A stretch of DNA of 64,000 nt from assembly GCA_947568835.1 (NCBI GenBank), contig OX387606.1:7812001-7876000 (forward strand), written 5' to 3'. Below are positions 51,894-63,700 of this stretch, piece after piece. This DNA is from Protonemura montana. Lineage: Eukaryota > Arthropoda > Insecta > Plecoptera > Nemouridae. Each line of letters opens with the position of its first letter. Within the stretch, counting starts at the first letter, position 1. The translations under genes were made by a program, and so were the position numbers. The notes beneath the pieces are model-generated. The model was not told the DNA's origin and did not search any database. It worked only from the letters and a program-made list of their open reading frames with translations.

Positions 51894-52510
51894 TGGAGGT
51901 GGGCATGACATCGACAAGGGTCAGTTGACTGGGCCCGATCGAGCCTTCCGCACTTCGAATGTTCCTCGATACTCTTGGACATCTGCTTACGTCCGGCTAC
52001 GTTCGATAACGACATGTTAATTGATTGGGAACACATGCCAATCGTTTCGTGAAATTGAAGAAAATCGCCGACACCAGACTTTTGTTTAGTCTTGCAATAT
52101 TATTTTCGTAGCGCGAGTACATTTGGCTTTTGTCGATCTCTGTGAGTTTGCAATCACACTACTAAGACCCGGCATTACAATATTTTTAACTCGGAGTTAA
52201 GCTCCTAACTTACAGAAACAGCTGACTTCACTGCCTGTGATTGGTTGTTGCCGTGACAATTAATTTAAATCTTACTTTATCTAGGAGTTAAGAACATTGT
52301 AATAATGGGCCTAAGTAATTTGCCACACACAACAACTTGGGTGCATCCGAAATAACACAATGCAAAATGCAACTGTCCTCTATCTTTGCTAATTATTTCT
52401 CAGTAGTTTTATTTGAAAAAGTGACGCAATCTTCCTGCTATTTTACACAGCATTAGTGTTCTTTTATTTCCCCGTTGTGCGAACTTTTCGCATGCTTTTT
52501 TCCATCAAGT

Positions 52511-52535
52511 CCTCGTCGACGTCGTCGTCGTCGCC
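52511..52535 (+). repeat. (CGT)n trinucleotide repeat, imperfect
   Basis: Short 'cgtcgacgtcgtcgtcgtcg' tract. The overlapping serine- and arginine-rich frames at 52456-52710 are translations of this repeat. Confidence 0.85.
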
Positions 52536-53312
52536 GTCTTCCTACTCGACGACGAAGTACTGTCGTTGTTTCCCCAAACTCCTTTGCAGTGAAGGGTCGA
52601 ACTTGTGTGCGAGCACCTCTTCAAGTTGCGCGACTTCATTTAAAAAAGTTAAAAAGTTTAATAATAACAGAAAAAAAAAGAGGAAAAGGGTAATAGAATG
52701 TCGTGAGTAAGGTAAACAAAAACACCTCTCGTTCAAGAAGTTCAATGGCATTACTCTTTTTTTTCAGTCCCGATACATGTGCTTAAATTTCAAAGTTAAG
52801 TACACAATGCGCACTGTTATTTGTTCAAGACATGGACTATAAGTACGCGCGATGCTTGCCTTTTCAATTCTCATTTCAATGCTTTAAGCATAAGCGGATA
52901 AGCTTTAAAGACTCGTGTAGTTTTACCACTTTTGTGACTCGTTTTATGAGAGAGAAATCGTCTTCGGTCTTTCGGTCGTTCACAAAGAGTTCATTTGAAT
53001 TCCAATAGGGTAAACGCTGCGAGTCGCTGGCGGAGGAGCTCCCAAGAAGGAGACGATTAGGTATTTACCATTCGTTCGTTTCTCAATCCTTATTAACATT
53101 CCGCGTGAGGAATTGCACTAAATCTTTATAACGATTGTGTAATGATCGATTGCGGGCGGCTTAAATCGACGCGCCCTGAATTTATAGCGCTTTATTGGTA
53201 AATTCATCGGAACTAGCCAGAGGTACAAGGTGTAATAAAAATTTGTAGAACGTAGACGCGCAATATGTTTGGTCAGATCACATTCATTGATAATGTGTAC
53301 TAACACATAGCC

Positions 53313-53631
53313 ATCGAGTTTTCAGGTATGGCTAGAGGGCCAGCATTAATGTTATACTTTCTGCTGAGCAAACCAGCCGAACACGTGGTAAACAGTAGGT
53401 GCCACCCGATGGCGCTTGTGGCTGTCTTTTTTAACAACCTTCTACAGTGAACTAATCCGGTCTGAAATGCGAGTAATCTGCGAGAAATAACGAAATAAAA
53501 TTTCTCAACACTCGTAACGATGGTGACTTCACCGATTGGCACCCGTCGGTAAAGTAGTCAATTGGCGGCTATTTTCCGCGAAGACAGTTTCACATTAGCG
53601 CTAGCCCTCCGACTATACCTATAAACTCAAT
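53313..53631 (+). mobile_element. GAGTTTATAGG element, copy 7 (both terminal inverted repeats present)
   Basis: The most informative copy. The left end 'atcgagttttcaggtatggc' + 'tagagggccagcattaatg' and the right end 'cattagcgctagccctccg' + 'actatacctataaactcaat' are inverted repeats of about 45 bp with some divergence. Between them lie 'ctttctgctgagcaaaccag', 'cacccgatggcgcttgtgg', 'atctgcgagaaataacg', 'caacactcgtaacgatggtg' and 'gtcggtaaagtagtcaattg'. No ORF. No clear target duplication is visible in the flanks. It lies in the KLF intron. Confidence 0.88.
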
Positions 53632-56399
53632 AACGTATCTTCTCCATGAGCCCAAAGATTCAAAACAAAGGAGTCTATATGTACACACGTCGCGCACTCC
53701 GCGGCAGAGGCCAAGATTTACAGTAGAAATCAACAATCCAAACACAGCTAATTCTAAATAATTCATGTCTGCTCCTTCCCGACTCGTTCCCCGTTCACTC
53801 CGGCTACCCAACGTGCGTTCTAAGTGTTTGTATGAACGGGGCTGGGGGTGCCAGTTGGCTCTCCGGGTCTCTGAATTACGTCAGAGGGGGGTTCATAGCC
53901 TCCCCGCCGCGTAGCGCCTTTTCTGCTCGTAGTTCACACTTATCTTGCAAGCAGCCATGGAGGCCGGGGAGAAATCTAAGCCTAAAGAACAAGAACTGGT
54001 TGGCTGGGTTGCAAGTCTGGACTGTTTTCGAATTGCTGGCGTGGTGGTGAGTTCTCGATGGTGGCAGCGGCAGCGGCGGCGGCGTCTTTCCTAATTCCCT
54101 GTTCGCCTGCCGCTATCTCCTTATAGAGATGCTCTATTCTTCGAGGTAAGTCTTCGAGAAAACAGTAGTAATAACTGTTTCCCATGGGAACGGCTACCTT
54201 GTTTAGTTTCGACTAGGCATTAGAGGAAGGGGCACGATCTCGAATGATTCGAATCTTCTCTCAATTCTACACATTAGCGTATTTCGATCATTAACGGGTG
54301 CTTCAGAGTTCAGCATCTTATACAATTGCCAGGCTCTTCTGGTGATGTGGGGAACTGCTCTAACCACAATCTGTAGGCGCCACAGTTTTTTAACCCTGGC
54401 CATTATCAATTAAAATGAGTTGTTTATATCAGTATCATAAACCAAACATTGAAAACTGATAACGACCTTACAGGTGAAATAGGCTGGCTGCCATTTATTA
54501 TTATTACTTCACTAAGTCGACTGAGGCATGCTTTCCTGAAAGCGATAACAGATAGCGAAGTGATATCATTGATTGCGTAAGAAGAATGCACGTAGTTGCG
54601 TAAATGTCAGTGATGGTCCCTGTGGCACAGACACTTGAATCCTCTGTGCAACGTGCATGTATTATATATGGGGCCGGGGGGTGTAGGAGCTTCCCTGCAG
54701 TGCCAGTGGAAATGTATCCCATTCCTTGTGTAGGTGTCTTATGGTAATTGACATAGTTGGTTGCAAATGAGGCGAGCGCGCTAGGTGGGAATGGGATCGA
54801 TAGTAACTAATGCTCGCCCCGCTAAAGCAGCGACTGCCGTGATAATTGCACCGAGGCCTATTAGCAGGAAAGCTGTACTTTGCCAGCTTATTTGTTTATC
54901 CTATCCTTAGTGTCTACTTATTTAAATGTAAACTAACTGTATTTTGTTATTTATTCTGTGTATGGAAATCTATGTGGATTTATTAATGGCGTTAAAGTTT
55001 ACTGTGGGGGAATCCAATAGCGATTTACAAATTGTCTCGTCGTGTAATTATATAATTAGTAGAGAATGCAGACCTACTAGCGTATACAGCATGGAGCTAG
55101 CCAGAGAGTTTGTAAGTCTGTGTGTCTGACTTACCTGCTGTTTGTGTTCCTTTGCTACTGCTCTTGTTGCCTTACTTAGTGTTTTAAGCAGCGTCATTGT
55201 GCACATGTAATACGATAAGCTTAGAGTCATTACAAAAGTAGTTATGAGAATTAATTTTATTTAAATCTCTTTGACTCGAGAGGGCAAGATGCAAGCGGCG
55301 TTGGCGTAGGTGATTTTATCAACCGCGGTGCTTTATGAAAGAGTGGTAGTTTTCTGAACTGTTTCAGAAGATGGCTAGCTAATAAAACGCGGCTCTTAAA
55401 ATATAGGTATGCTCGGTAGTTTCTTAGTTTTTATGGCTCGAAGATATACCCTTAGCTTTTTAGGTGGAAACATATTCTAATCTCTGGTAGTCTCGGAGTG
55501 AGATGCTCGTGGACCAGCCAAAGTGCTCGATAAAAACCTAAGCAATTTCCTTCCCGTTCTTGAACGTAAATCACTGACCTGTGAAATGTACGTGGATATG
55601 TAGTGGAATCTCCCCGACCATTGTGACCTTGAGACGTACATTTGGCTCCGCCCATCTATGGTAATTGGAACCCTCGACGAGGCCGTCATCGCGATTTATG
55701 TTTTGTCTAACACATGACCACTCACGTCACCACAACTCCGTGTTGGTCTAAGCGAAGGCCCAAAATATGCGTAGACATAATTGAAACTCTTGACTGGAAT
55801 CGCTTTATAACTGTAGCGTGTCTTTCTCGAGGCGGTCGGAGTTGTTAATAAATTACCAGATTATGATCGGGTTTCGACTTTAAAAGGCTTCGTTAAAGTT
55901 TTGCTATGAGTTTCTGCATTGCAGTGCTACGTTTTCATGCTGGTATTGCTAGCTGGTGAGGTGATTTCTTCTACAAAATGAGAAAAAAATTCCATTACAC
56001 ACTCGTTTCGAAATGCACAACAGCGAAAAATGTTTCCCATGCGCGGTGTGTACACAAGAGTACAGCATTTACAAAATAAGAACACTCTTTTAAAGTGGGA
56101 GAAAAAACGAGAAGAGAGACAAGTAACTCATCGTTAAAGGAGTAGTGAGAAACAAGAAAATGTGACAAGTTATCTTTGAGGCAAAAGGTTAGCGCATGGA
56201 AATGGCACTCACTTGTTCGCGTGTTCGCAAAATTCGAAGGGAATTCGCAGTCCATGATAAGACAAGAAACAGGGCTAAGACAATGGCATCGCGCTAAGTG
56301 ATATGCAAACCGTCTCGGGCAGTTAATTTCACTTAAAAGTGTAAACCGGGTACTTGGTTTAGCAATCGTTCTAGTGAATATGAACTCATGCCCCAAGTT
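53632..56399 (+). other. Intron 1 of the KLF gene, no exon recognised
   Basis: Patches of higher GC occur at 53830-54110, including a short 'ggcagcggcagcggcggcgg' tract at about 54063-54082 that yields an alanine-rich frame on the - strand. No domain, RNA gene or splice-bounded exon was seen. Confidence 0.55.
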
Positions 56400-56490
56400 T
56401 CTGTTCTCCACGACAGTATAATTCCACTCACGCGAGCTCTAAACGCACGGCTCTGGATGGGCAGCCTCCTCGCAACTTGTGTGTTGCCCG

Positions 56491-56532
56491 CGCCCCATCG
56501 CCAGCGCCCCATCGCCAGCGCCCCATCGCCAG
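56491..56532 (+). repeat. 14-bp tandem repeat, 3 perfect copies
   Basis: 'cgccccatcgccag' is repeated three times without mismatch. Confidence 0.93.
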
Positions 56533-56738
56533 AGACTCAGTGCCCCAACCGGCCAACCCTTCTGTCCCAGACCAGGCCAAGCTCCTCACTCGTGCAGCTC
56601 GGAAAGCAATGGATGCTGCTTGCTCTACTTGTAAGATAAAAGGCTCAACTTGCCAAGTTTTCTTCCCTTGCCTTATTTTTCTTGAGAGAAAGAGAGGGTA
56701 AAAATCCCCCAGACGCGGATATGGTCGACGCTCGGTGT

Positions 56739-56753
56739 GGGTGGGTGGGTGGG
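56739..56753 (+). other. Canonical G-quadruplex motif
   Basis: 'gggtgggtgggtggg': four G3 runs with single-T loops, the pattern established as giving very stable parallel quadruplexes. Confidence 0.75.
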
Positions 56754-57582
56754 TGGATGGGAGTGAGGGGAGTGCTGCAGGGAAAAAAACGGCAGAGGGA
56801 GAGAGAAAGAGTGAGAGAGATAAACTTAGATGGCGCGGCGCGGGCTTCTTTTTTGGGCTTATTTTCTTTTTTTTATTTTGTTCTATCGAAGATCTTTGCC
56901 GTGCAGTGAGACGCGTGATGGTGGATTGGTACATAGCACGCGGCGGTGGCGGTGGCCACGCTTCCCCGTGTGCCGAATCAATATTGCCGTCTTTCCACCG
57001 CCTACACCGCGCGTGGAATTGGGAGTTTTTAGGTGGTGGGTTGGGGACACCCTTAACTTTTGATTCTACCCCATACCACCCTCGGACCACGTGTCGTATG
57101 TGCCGAGGTGCGCACGGTAGGCGGGGGGAGTTGGGGCGCGGGGCGCGGAGGAGAATCGGCCTCGCCTGCACCTCTCGCTAATTGCACATAAAATCTTAAT
57201 TGCTTCATTGAATCTCGCTCGTTGTGCAGAGCAAGCGATGGTGGAGCGTGGGCCCATTTTGACCCTTGGGCGTGCAGGAATTCACGCGCGCAAGTCACTG
57301 CTTCTGTGTCACGTTTGTTCTGAAATTGTTTCAGATCAATTTGATCTTGACGTCGAAGCGGGTCTGAGATCTATTTTCAGACAATTTACATCGTCAAATG
57401 TGTAATATCTTTAACGGATATCTAATTCATTCATGAATGTCGCTGGGTATTATAACGTAGACTATGGAGTAGTGCAGTAGTATGCACATATTTAGACTTG
57501 TGACCTTGTCTTGGTAATTGCTCAATTATACGCAAGTTCATTAATAAATCAGCTCATTTCGGGACGAACGTCGCTCCCCTAT

Positions 57583-57594
57583 CCCCCCCCCCCC
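57583..57594 (+). repeat. C homopolymer, 12 bases
   Basis: Twelve C. It belongs to the same class of long G/C runs as the others listed. Confidence 0.95.
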
Positions 57595-59501
57595 ACGTAT
57601 ATTAATTAATCACGTTTGCAGGTTGACTAGACGCATAGTTGTATTATATTGCCATTTTGCGTCATGTCAGCCACCGCGACGGCGTCGGCGTCCTCGGCGC
57701 TGGGCGTCGTTGGGCGTCTTTCGCACAGGCCGAGATTGCTTCCATGCGTAGCACGTTAATTAAGGTGGAAGTTTCAACTCATGGTATATTATGAAATTCA
57801 TTGTACGGGACGGTATGCGACGTATAATGGGACGAATGCCTGTTCTCTTCGTCCCGTTCACCGTTCCTTGATGTGATGGTCTGCGAAAAGGAGAATGGAG
57901 ATTATCATTCTCTCCAGACGTTGAAATAATGCCATGACAATGCAGCAACAGCTGCACAATTGCAATGGACCTGACTGCATGACAGGTCTTATTCTTCGAC
58001 AGATAATGTATTGTTGGTATTGTCATGCAGCGCAGTGCATTTCGAGTCGATTTATTGTCTTAGTGATTTTTGTCAGTTGAAAAAACGTCTCTAATTCGCC
58101 TGGTTATATTTTCGGGTCTCGCCGTGACTGGGAGACTGGGATGATGATGAGAAAGCCAGTATAAGCAATCAATTATAGAATTTGATTTCCAGTCCTTTCA
58201 TTTGTCTAGTGGATTGCGCAGTCTTCATGGTCATGGGGGTCGATTGTGTGTAAAGAGAGTATTTCCTTCGAGAGGTTTGCTTTTGATTGATTCTTGACTT
58301 TCCTTTCCTCTACATTGGCACGCAGTTTTTCCTTGTTGTTTTTCTCCTTGGCGTGCTTCAACCCCGCCAGGCGTTCCAATTGATTTCGTTCCCGGCCATG
58401 CACTGGCCGTGCTCTCTTCTGTTATGAAATCGCTTGCCCTCTTCTTCCATAACCGTATAATCACTCACTTTTTGGTCTCTCACCCCTTTTCGGATGTCTG
58501 ACCATCGCGTAAGCAGAAAGGGATCTCTCTCGGTGTTTTTTTTAGAGGCGCCCGCCCGCACCGAATCAACCCCAGAACGATCTACTACTTTATTTTCGAA
58601 ATTGGATCCTTTTAATTTCCATAAATTGAAAGTAATCAATTTAAATAGTTCCTTATATGTTCTATTCCGGTGGAACTTGAATTAATTTCACTCGCAGTCT
58701 CTCGAGAGGGCCAGCGATCATATTTAAATTGTCAGCCGAGTCTTGGCCGTAGGAGCAACTTTCGAACTCGTTAATATTCGAAATAAATATTGCACCACCG
58801 ATGTCATCAAAAAGAACAATAGAATTAGGGAAACAAATTCTAACTACACTTTAAAACTTTTCCGTTTCCATCGTAAAAGCTAATTTATATGTATATGTAC
58901 CGATATATATGTGCGTTGATGAAATGTTTTGTTTGAAATAGGGGTGCAGACACAAGGTACTCGAAAAAGGTAGCTAATTCAACGTTCTTCAACCATACAC
59001 ACAACTTTTAGGAGCAAATCGCTAATTTTAGAGTATGATGGCAGATTCTTTTCGCACGTGTGCTAAACAGTAACCACGATGAGAAATTTCCTAACCGTAG
59101 CTAATTATTTCTCCATCCTTGTATGACACACTCGCACTGCCAGTAAAAATAACCACGCTCAATTAAGGAATACTGTGGCCAGCAAGTTGTGCAGCTACAT
59201 ACCGTGCAGTTGAAGAGCGACGGCTGTTGTTCACACGGGCTTCAAAGCCTTCTAAGCTGTTAATCTACGAGCAAAAAAAAGTGCGCATACGGTGTATGGA
59301 GACCGCACCGCCCACAGGCCAAGGCACTATGATCCACTTGGAGCGCTTGGGGAATGGGTAAAACAGGCACTAGCAAAGGGTTTGAATAAGGATTCGAGAG
59401 CATATGCTCTGCGGGTAATATGCAAAGAAAAGATAGAGAACAAAGCTCTCAGCTGACAACTGACGACTATTATAACATGCACAAATTCCCACCCCCGTCT
59501 A

Positions 59502-59522
59502 TCTCTCTCTCTCTCTCTCTCT
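59502..59522. repeat. (CT)n microsatellite
   Basis: About ten CT units followed by 'ttaagtg'. Confidence 0.93.
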
Positions 59523-60639
59523 TTAAGTGAAATCACAAATGAGCAGCGCTGCTATGGAACTATATATCTATGTGTTTTGTGCAGGCGTATGTGCAGGCGC
59601 CATTAAATTAAACCTGGCTTAAATATGTTGCTGGAGAGTAAATACTGTAGGAAACTTTTCTGGGTTAATGGAAACAAACATGGGTGCTGCGACTCGGCAG
59701 GTAGGACACTTAAAGTTGAAGACGACGAGGCAGAGTCGAGTTTCTAACGCGACGGTGAACCGTTGATGGGAAAATGAGACATAGAGTTTCGCTTGAATTC
59801 GACACGCAAATCGTTTCCTTCCTGCTTCAGTATACAGCGTCAATATCCCTCAAAAGAATCCAATAAGAAATTTATATACGAAAATAATATATCACCACCC
59901 CTTCAAAGTTTCCTTCCCGGGGGTTTTTTTTTTCGTGCGCACAGTTGAATCAGCTCTAGTGATTCATGAGGATTTTCGCTTCTACGCCGTGCCAATGTAT
60001 TTATTGATATCTCTGATATCTCATACCGTGCCAGGTAAATAATATTTCGCTACGACGCGCTATTTTTTTTCGCCCGGTTTTATATTACGTCTTGATTTCG
60101 TTATACAGTGTTCACGCAACACATGTAACTGATCCGTTACAATATTGCCCTTCATTCATTTTGTCAGCGCTGAATCAATAGCACTTGTCATAAACCGTAC
60201 TCTAGACTCACCCATATTTTTTTCTGGGAAAACCAGATGAGTCAAATTAGTATTGGTAGACGTGGGATGCCGTAAAAGTGTGTCATCGACGTTGCGACGA
60301 CGCGTCATAAATGAAAAGCGGGTATGTGCCCCAAAAACTTTACCACCCCGAGCTCATATCGACTCTCGTAGGAAACTGATTCCCACCAATCGCATCTCGT
60401 AAATTTCAAACCGTTTCAAATGAGCCGCTTATATAGAAAATACAAAAACGTGAAAAACCAATCCGTTTCATTCCACCATCAAACACGTTCATGGAGAAAT
60501 TTCTCCCCTTCATTTCAACCCGCCCCCTCCCCCTCCCCCTTCACAAAACGTTATTGAAAATTGGAGTTTTCCCGATACACCTTCTCGATTTCTGGTAACT
60601 GGCCAAAATGATTCGGTGTTAGGGCTCATGAGATCGGCC

Positions 60640-60775
60640 CCTATTGGCCAAGAAGAGCATGGCTAAGCGCCAGACACTAGCACCGTAATGACAGTATACG
60701 GGGGCTACTTTGGAATCAAGTTCGATCCCCTGCCAGGACGCCACCGACGCCACCGACGCCGACGACGACGCCATG
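60640..60775 (+). repeat. Possible tRNA-derived SINE fragment
   Basis: 'atggctaagcgcc' (from 60659) resembles an A box, and 'aagttcgatcccc' (about 60718-60730) resembles a B box at a plausible distance of about 60 bases. A run of CCACCGACG/CGACGACG repeats follows to 60771. The arrangement B-box, then GC-rich 'gacgcc' text, is loosely similar to the candidate at 4258. No tail or target duplication was identified. Confidence 0.35.
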
Positions 60776-63700
60776 GACCGCGTTAAGTCATTAGATCAAA
60801 TGGACTGGATTAATCTAATGATCTATATAATGCTCTATGTTGTGAATCAAAGGCATACTATAGCGAAAACCCTACGGGGCTAAAATCCCACCCAAACGGC
60901 GCAATTCACGATACGCCTCTGCTGGTTGAATGCTTTTGGCTGGTGTTTGTAGCAAACCTGGCTGGTCTGGAACCAATAAAGGAGCTAATGAATTTGGGAA
61001 TCATCTCGTTTGCGTTCAGACTTAATTGCGTCTGATTTATTGATTTATCTGCATTATTAGTTTCAAGTATGGGTTAAAAATGAAATTTCTGATATATTTC
61101 GAGTGCAGCGTAGTTATTATACGATATTCAATCAGGCGAACTAGCAGTTCGTGAGCTTCTTTCGGCAGACCGTGTACTTTTGGAAGACCAATTGACCCAT
61201 TTTAAAAATTCGTTCCCTGTAACGAATTTATGCATAGCCGGAGCGAGAATGATAAAAATAAACCTGCTTCTGAGCTACCTGGTGAAAATATCGCCTAGTT
61301 TTTGTCGAGGTTTAATTAAATGAAATGCCACACAACAAGCCAGACATTCGGTTGTAGTTTTAATAGAAAAGTAATCCTGTTCTGCGTTTTTACGCAAATA
61401 CTGCCTAAAATGACAAAACAAACCGTTATTCCGTTTCTAATGATTGGATACGGAAAGTGGGCAAAAAAAATTTCCATGTGCATTTGCAAACTATGTGGCG
61501 TATTGAAAACTAAAAATACTCGCCGAAGCTGAGTGCTAAATCACAGAATCTCCATGCCGAAATTCGTTTTTGTTTTTTCACACTAGTTTTTTTTTTTAGC
61601 ACGCTAAAACCGAGTGCTCAGAATTCAGGGCTTACGCGAACATATTATTATTTCAACAACAGTGCCGTGCTCAGGGGAATATGGGGCAAAAAAAAACCCA
61701 CAAATTACCGAATTTTCGCTATGTGTCTTTCTTTCTTGCGTTGAGTAATGCCATTTTCTATTTGCCCATGCGAAATATTTCCTCCGCACTAAACATGTCA
61801 CCGTGTTTGCGGATGAGCTCGTCAAATAACAGTAATTCACGGATTGTTTGCACTTTATCGGCATGCCGAGCTGAAGCTACCTGCATCGACGTCTGCTTTT
61901 AAGTGTTCCGGAAAAAAATTGCAGCTTTTTGATTTTGGTAAACGTATTAGAACGCTCCCTTCTGGAAGATGCGCGACGACGTCGTCAAGTTCGGTAGCGC
62001 CGAGCACCTTTGTCAAGCTGCTTATGACGCTTCCTTTGAAGTCCTTTGAAGTGTTTCCTTATTGTCTGTACGTAGTCTTTAGCAAAAGCATCTTAACCCG
62101 ACGAGCATTTCAGCTACTCGATTATGCAAAATAATCAAAGTCGGCCTGTTTGCCATAATTTTGATGCTAATCATCCCAATTAGTGTCTATACCTCTAGCT
62201 TATTATCACACATTTACAAGTCTGTGGCGAGCGTAAACCTGTTTAGGTATTTTGTAAATAAATTCTACATGACAGCTCGAAATTATTTCTCTTTTTTTGG
62301 ACTTCTTTCAATTTATCCAAATCACGGCACCTCCATTACTGAAAACGAAGTTAAATAAAAAAAATCGCACCATCCATCGAAATATGCCTCTGAACACGTT
62401 TAATTTTGCCATTGTGTGTATATAAAAAAAAAGGTGTGCAGTCATGTGGCTTCAATGGAATTTATTTTAGGTCAGCTCCGTGGAGCTCTTTGCGGTGCAT
62501 CGATCCCTCGGTAATAAAACCATTGGTAACCGGGCACGAGTGGCCAGCCATGTCGGCGTCAGATTTTACCGGGACACTATGATTAGCTCGGCAAATCGAT
62601 GGGATCGTCATCGATAGCGTGCCGTCGCTCTGTACCGACGCCCTGTACCGACGCACTGTACCGACGCACTGTACCGACGCCGTCCCAAATCGGCGTTCGC
62701 TGGGCCCTAGCCCATGACGGTTTAAACGTGTAATCTACTTACGCGAATTGTTAACATAATTACATCGACACAGTGCTCCGACGGAATAACGCGGAACGTG
62801 TACTGACACACGTTTACTGATAGGTTTAATTCGAAAGTGCAATGGCTCCGTTTGGTTTGATTGGAGATCAGGCCGAATTATACACTTAAAATTGATGGAT
62901 TCTTCGCGACAGCGCTTCGTTTGATGTTGGTATGATTGGTTTTTTAAAGGACATTGAAATGTGTACATCATTTTGCACCTGATGCTAAAAAGTACATTTT
63001 TATAAAAATAAGGTTTTACAATGTTATATTTTATTTATGAATAATTATTAAATAATATTAACGATATAAATAATATAATTATTTATGAACGGTTTAACGA
63101 TATAACCGTTCAACCTTTATTTTTATATCTTCCAAGTTTCATTGTTTTTACTGTCACTTTTTTGATAAAATTGTTAATCTTGTTTCATCTTTTGTTTGCA
63201 GGTGAGTTGAGAGCATGTATGGGACCGACTTTCAAATACCTTCAGGGCGTGGTAAAGAGTTGCTTGAAAGTAAGTGGAGTCTTATTATTTTAACTAACTC
63301 GCTAGAAAGACAAATTACTGGCGAGCAATCGCCAGATGAGATGAGATGAGTGGAGTGTTCACGGTACTGTAGGTACTGTGTACTAACCACGATTCGATTG
63401 GGAACGTTGCCTCTGCGTCCCCTCGCTTTTAGTATGACAATCGCTTTGAACGACAAGTTTATTGGAATATTCTGGGCCGCATTCCGATGCGTCACTTGTC
63501 ATTCCATTGGAATTCCATATATCCAACTTGGTTCTATTTTAGCAACTGTATTTATTCGATTGTCAAACACTATATTGATTTATTCGACGGTTAATTGTGT
63601 TTATAAGTGAATTCTGTTTATGGAAATGAGATTTTTTTGTAAAAAAAAAAATGTAGCCAGTTGCGGCAGCTATAATTGTTTCCTCAAGAAAGATAAATTT

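Larger units (their letters stand above)
42000..53312 (+). other. Intron 1 of the KLF gene, middle part
   Basis: No exon recognised. It contains simple repeats listed separately, a moderately GC-rich patch at about 43040-43340, and four of the long G runs. The 149-codon frame at 45111-45560 is mirrored by a 119-codon frame on the - strand and ends in a G run, so I do not treat it as a gene. A second KLF exon (T-C-x-E-L-E-R-Y-L) was looked for and not seen. Confidence 0.6.
56400..57300. promoter_or_regulatory. GC-rich island within the intron, possible alternative promoter or enhancer
   Basis: About 900 bp of markedly GC- and CpG-rich DNA in an AT-rich intron. It holds a 14-bp tandem repeat (56491-56532), a purine-rich 'gggagagagaaagag' tract (56797-56811), the G-quadruplex motif at 56739-56753, and CG-dense stretches around 56830-56850, 56930-56960 and 57120-57170. 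Frames of up to 247 codons on - and 148 on + run through it because GC-rich DNA has few stops. Their translations are low-complexity, so I do not call a gene. Promoter or enhancer function is inference from composition only. Confidence 0.4.
57301..60639 (+). other. Intron 1 of the KLF gene, no exon recognised
   Basis: It contains a C12 run (57583-57594), a CG-rich patch of GCGTCGG-like repeats (about 57672-57720) and a (CT)n run (59502-59522). Short frames on both strands at 57760-58685 have no domains. Confidence 0.55.

Noticed and set aside
52456-52751. Serine-rich and arginine-rich frames on + and a - strand frame
   Set aside because: They derive from a (CGT)n repeat and an A-rich tract, with three overlapping frames and no domain.
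56428-57171. 247-codon open frame on the - strand, longest in the window
   Set aside because: It lies in GC-rich DNA where stops are rare, is mirrored by a 148-codon frame on +, and translates to Pro/Arg/Ser-rich low-complexity text with no domain or splice context.
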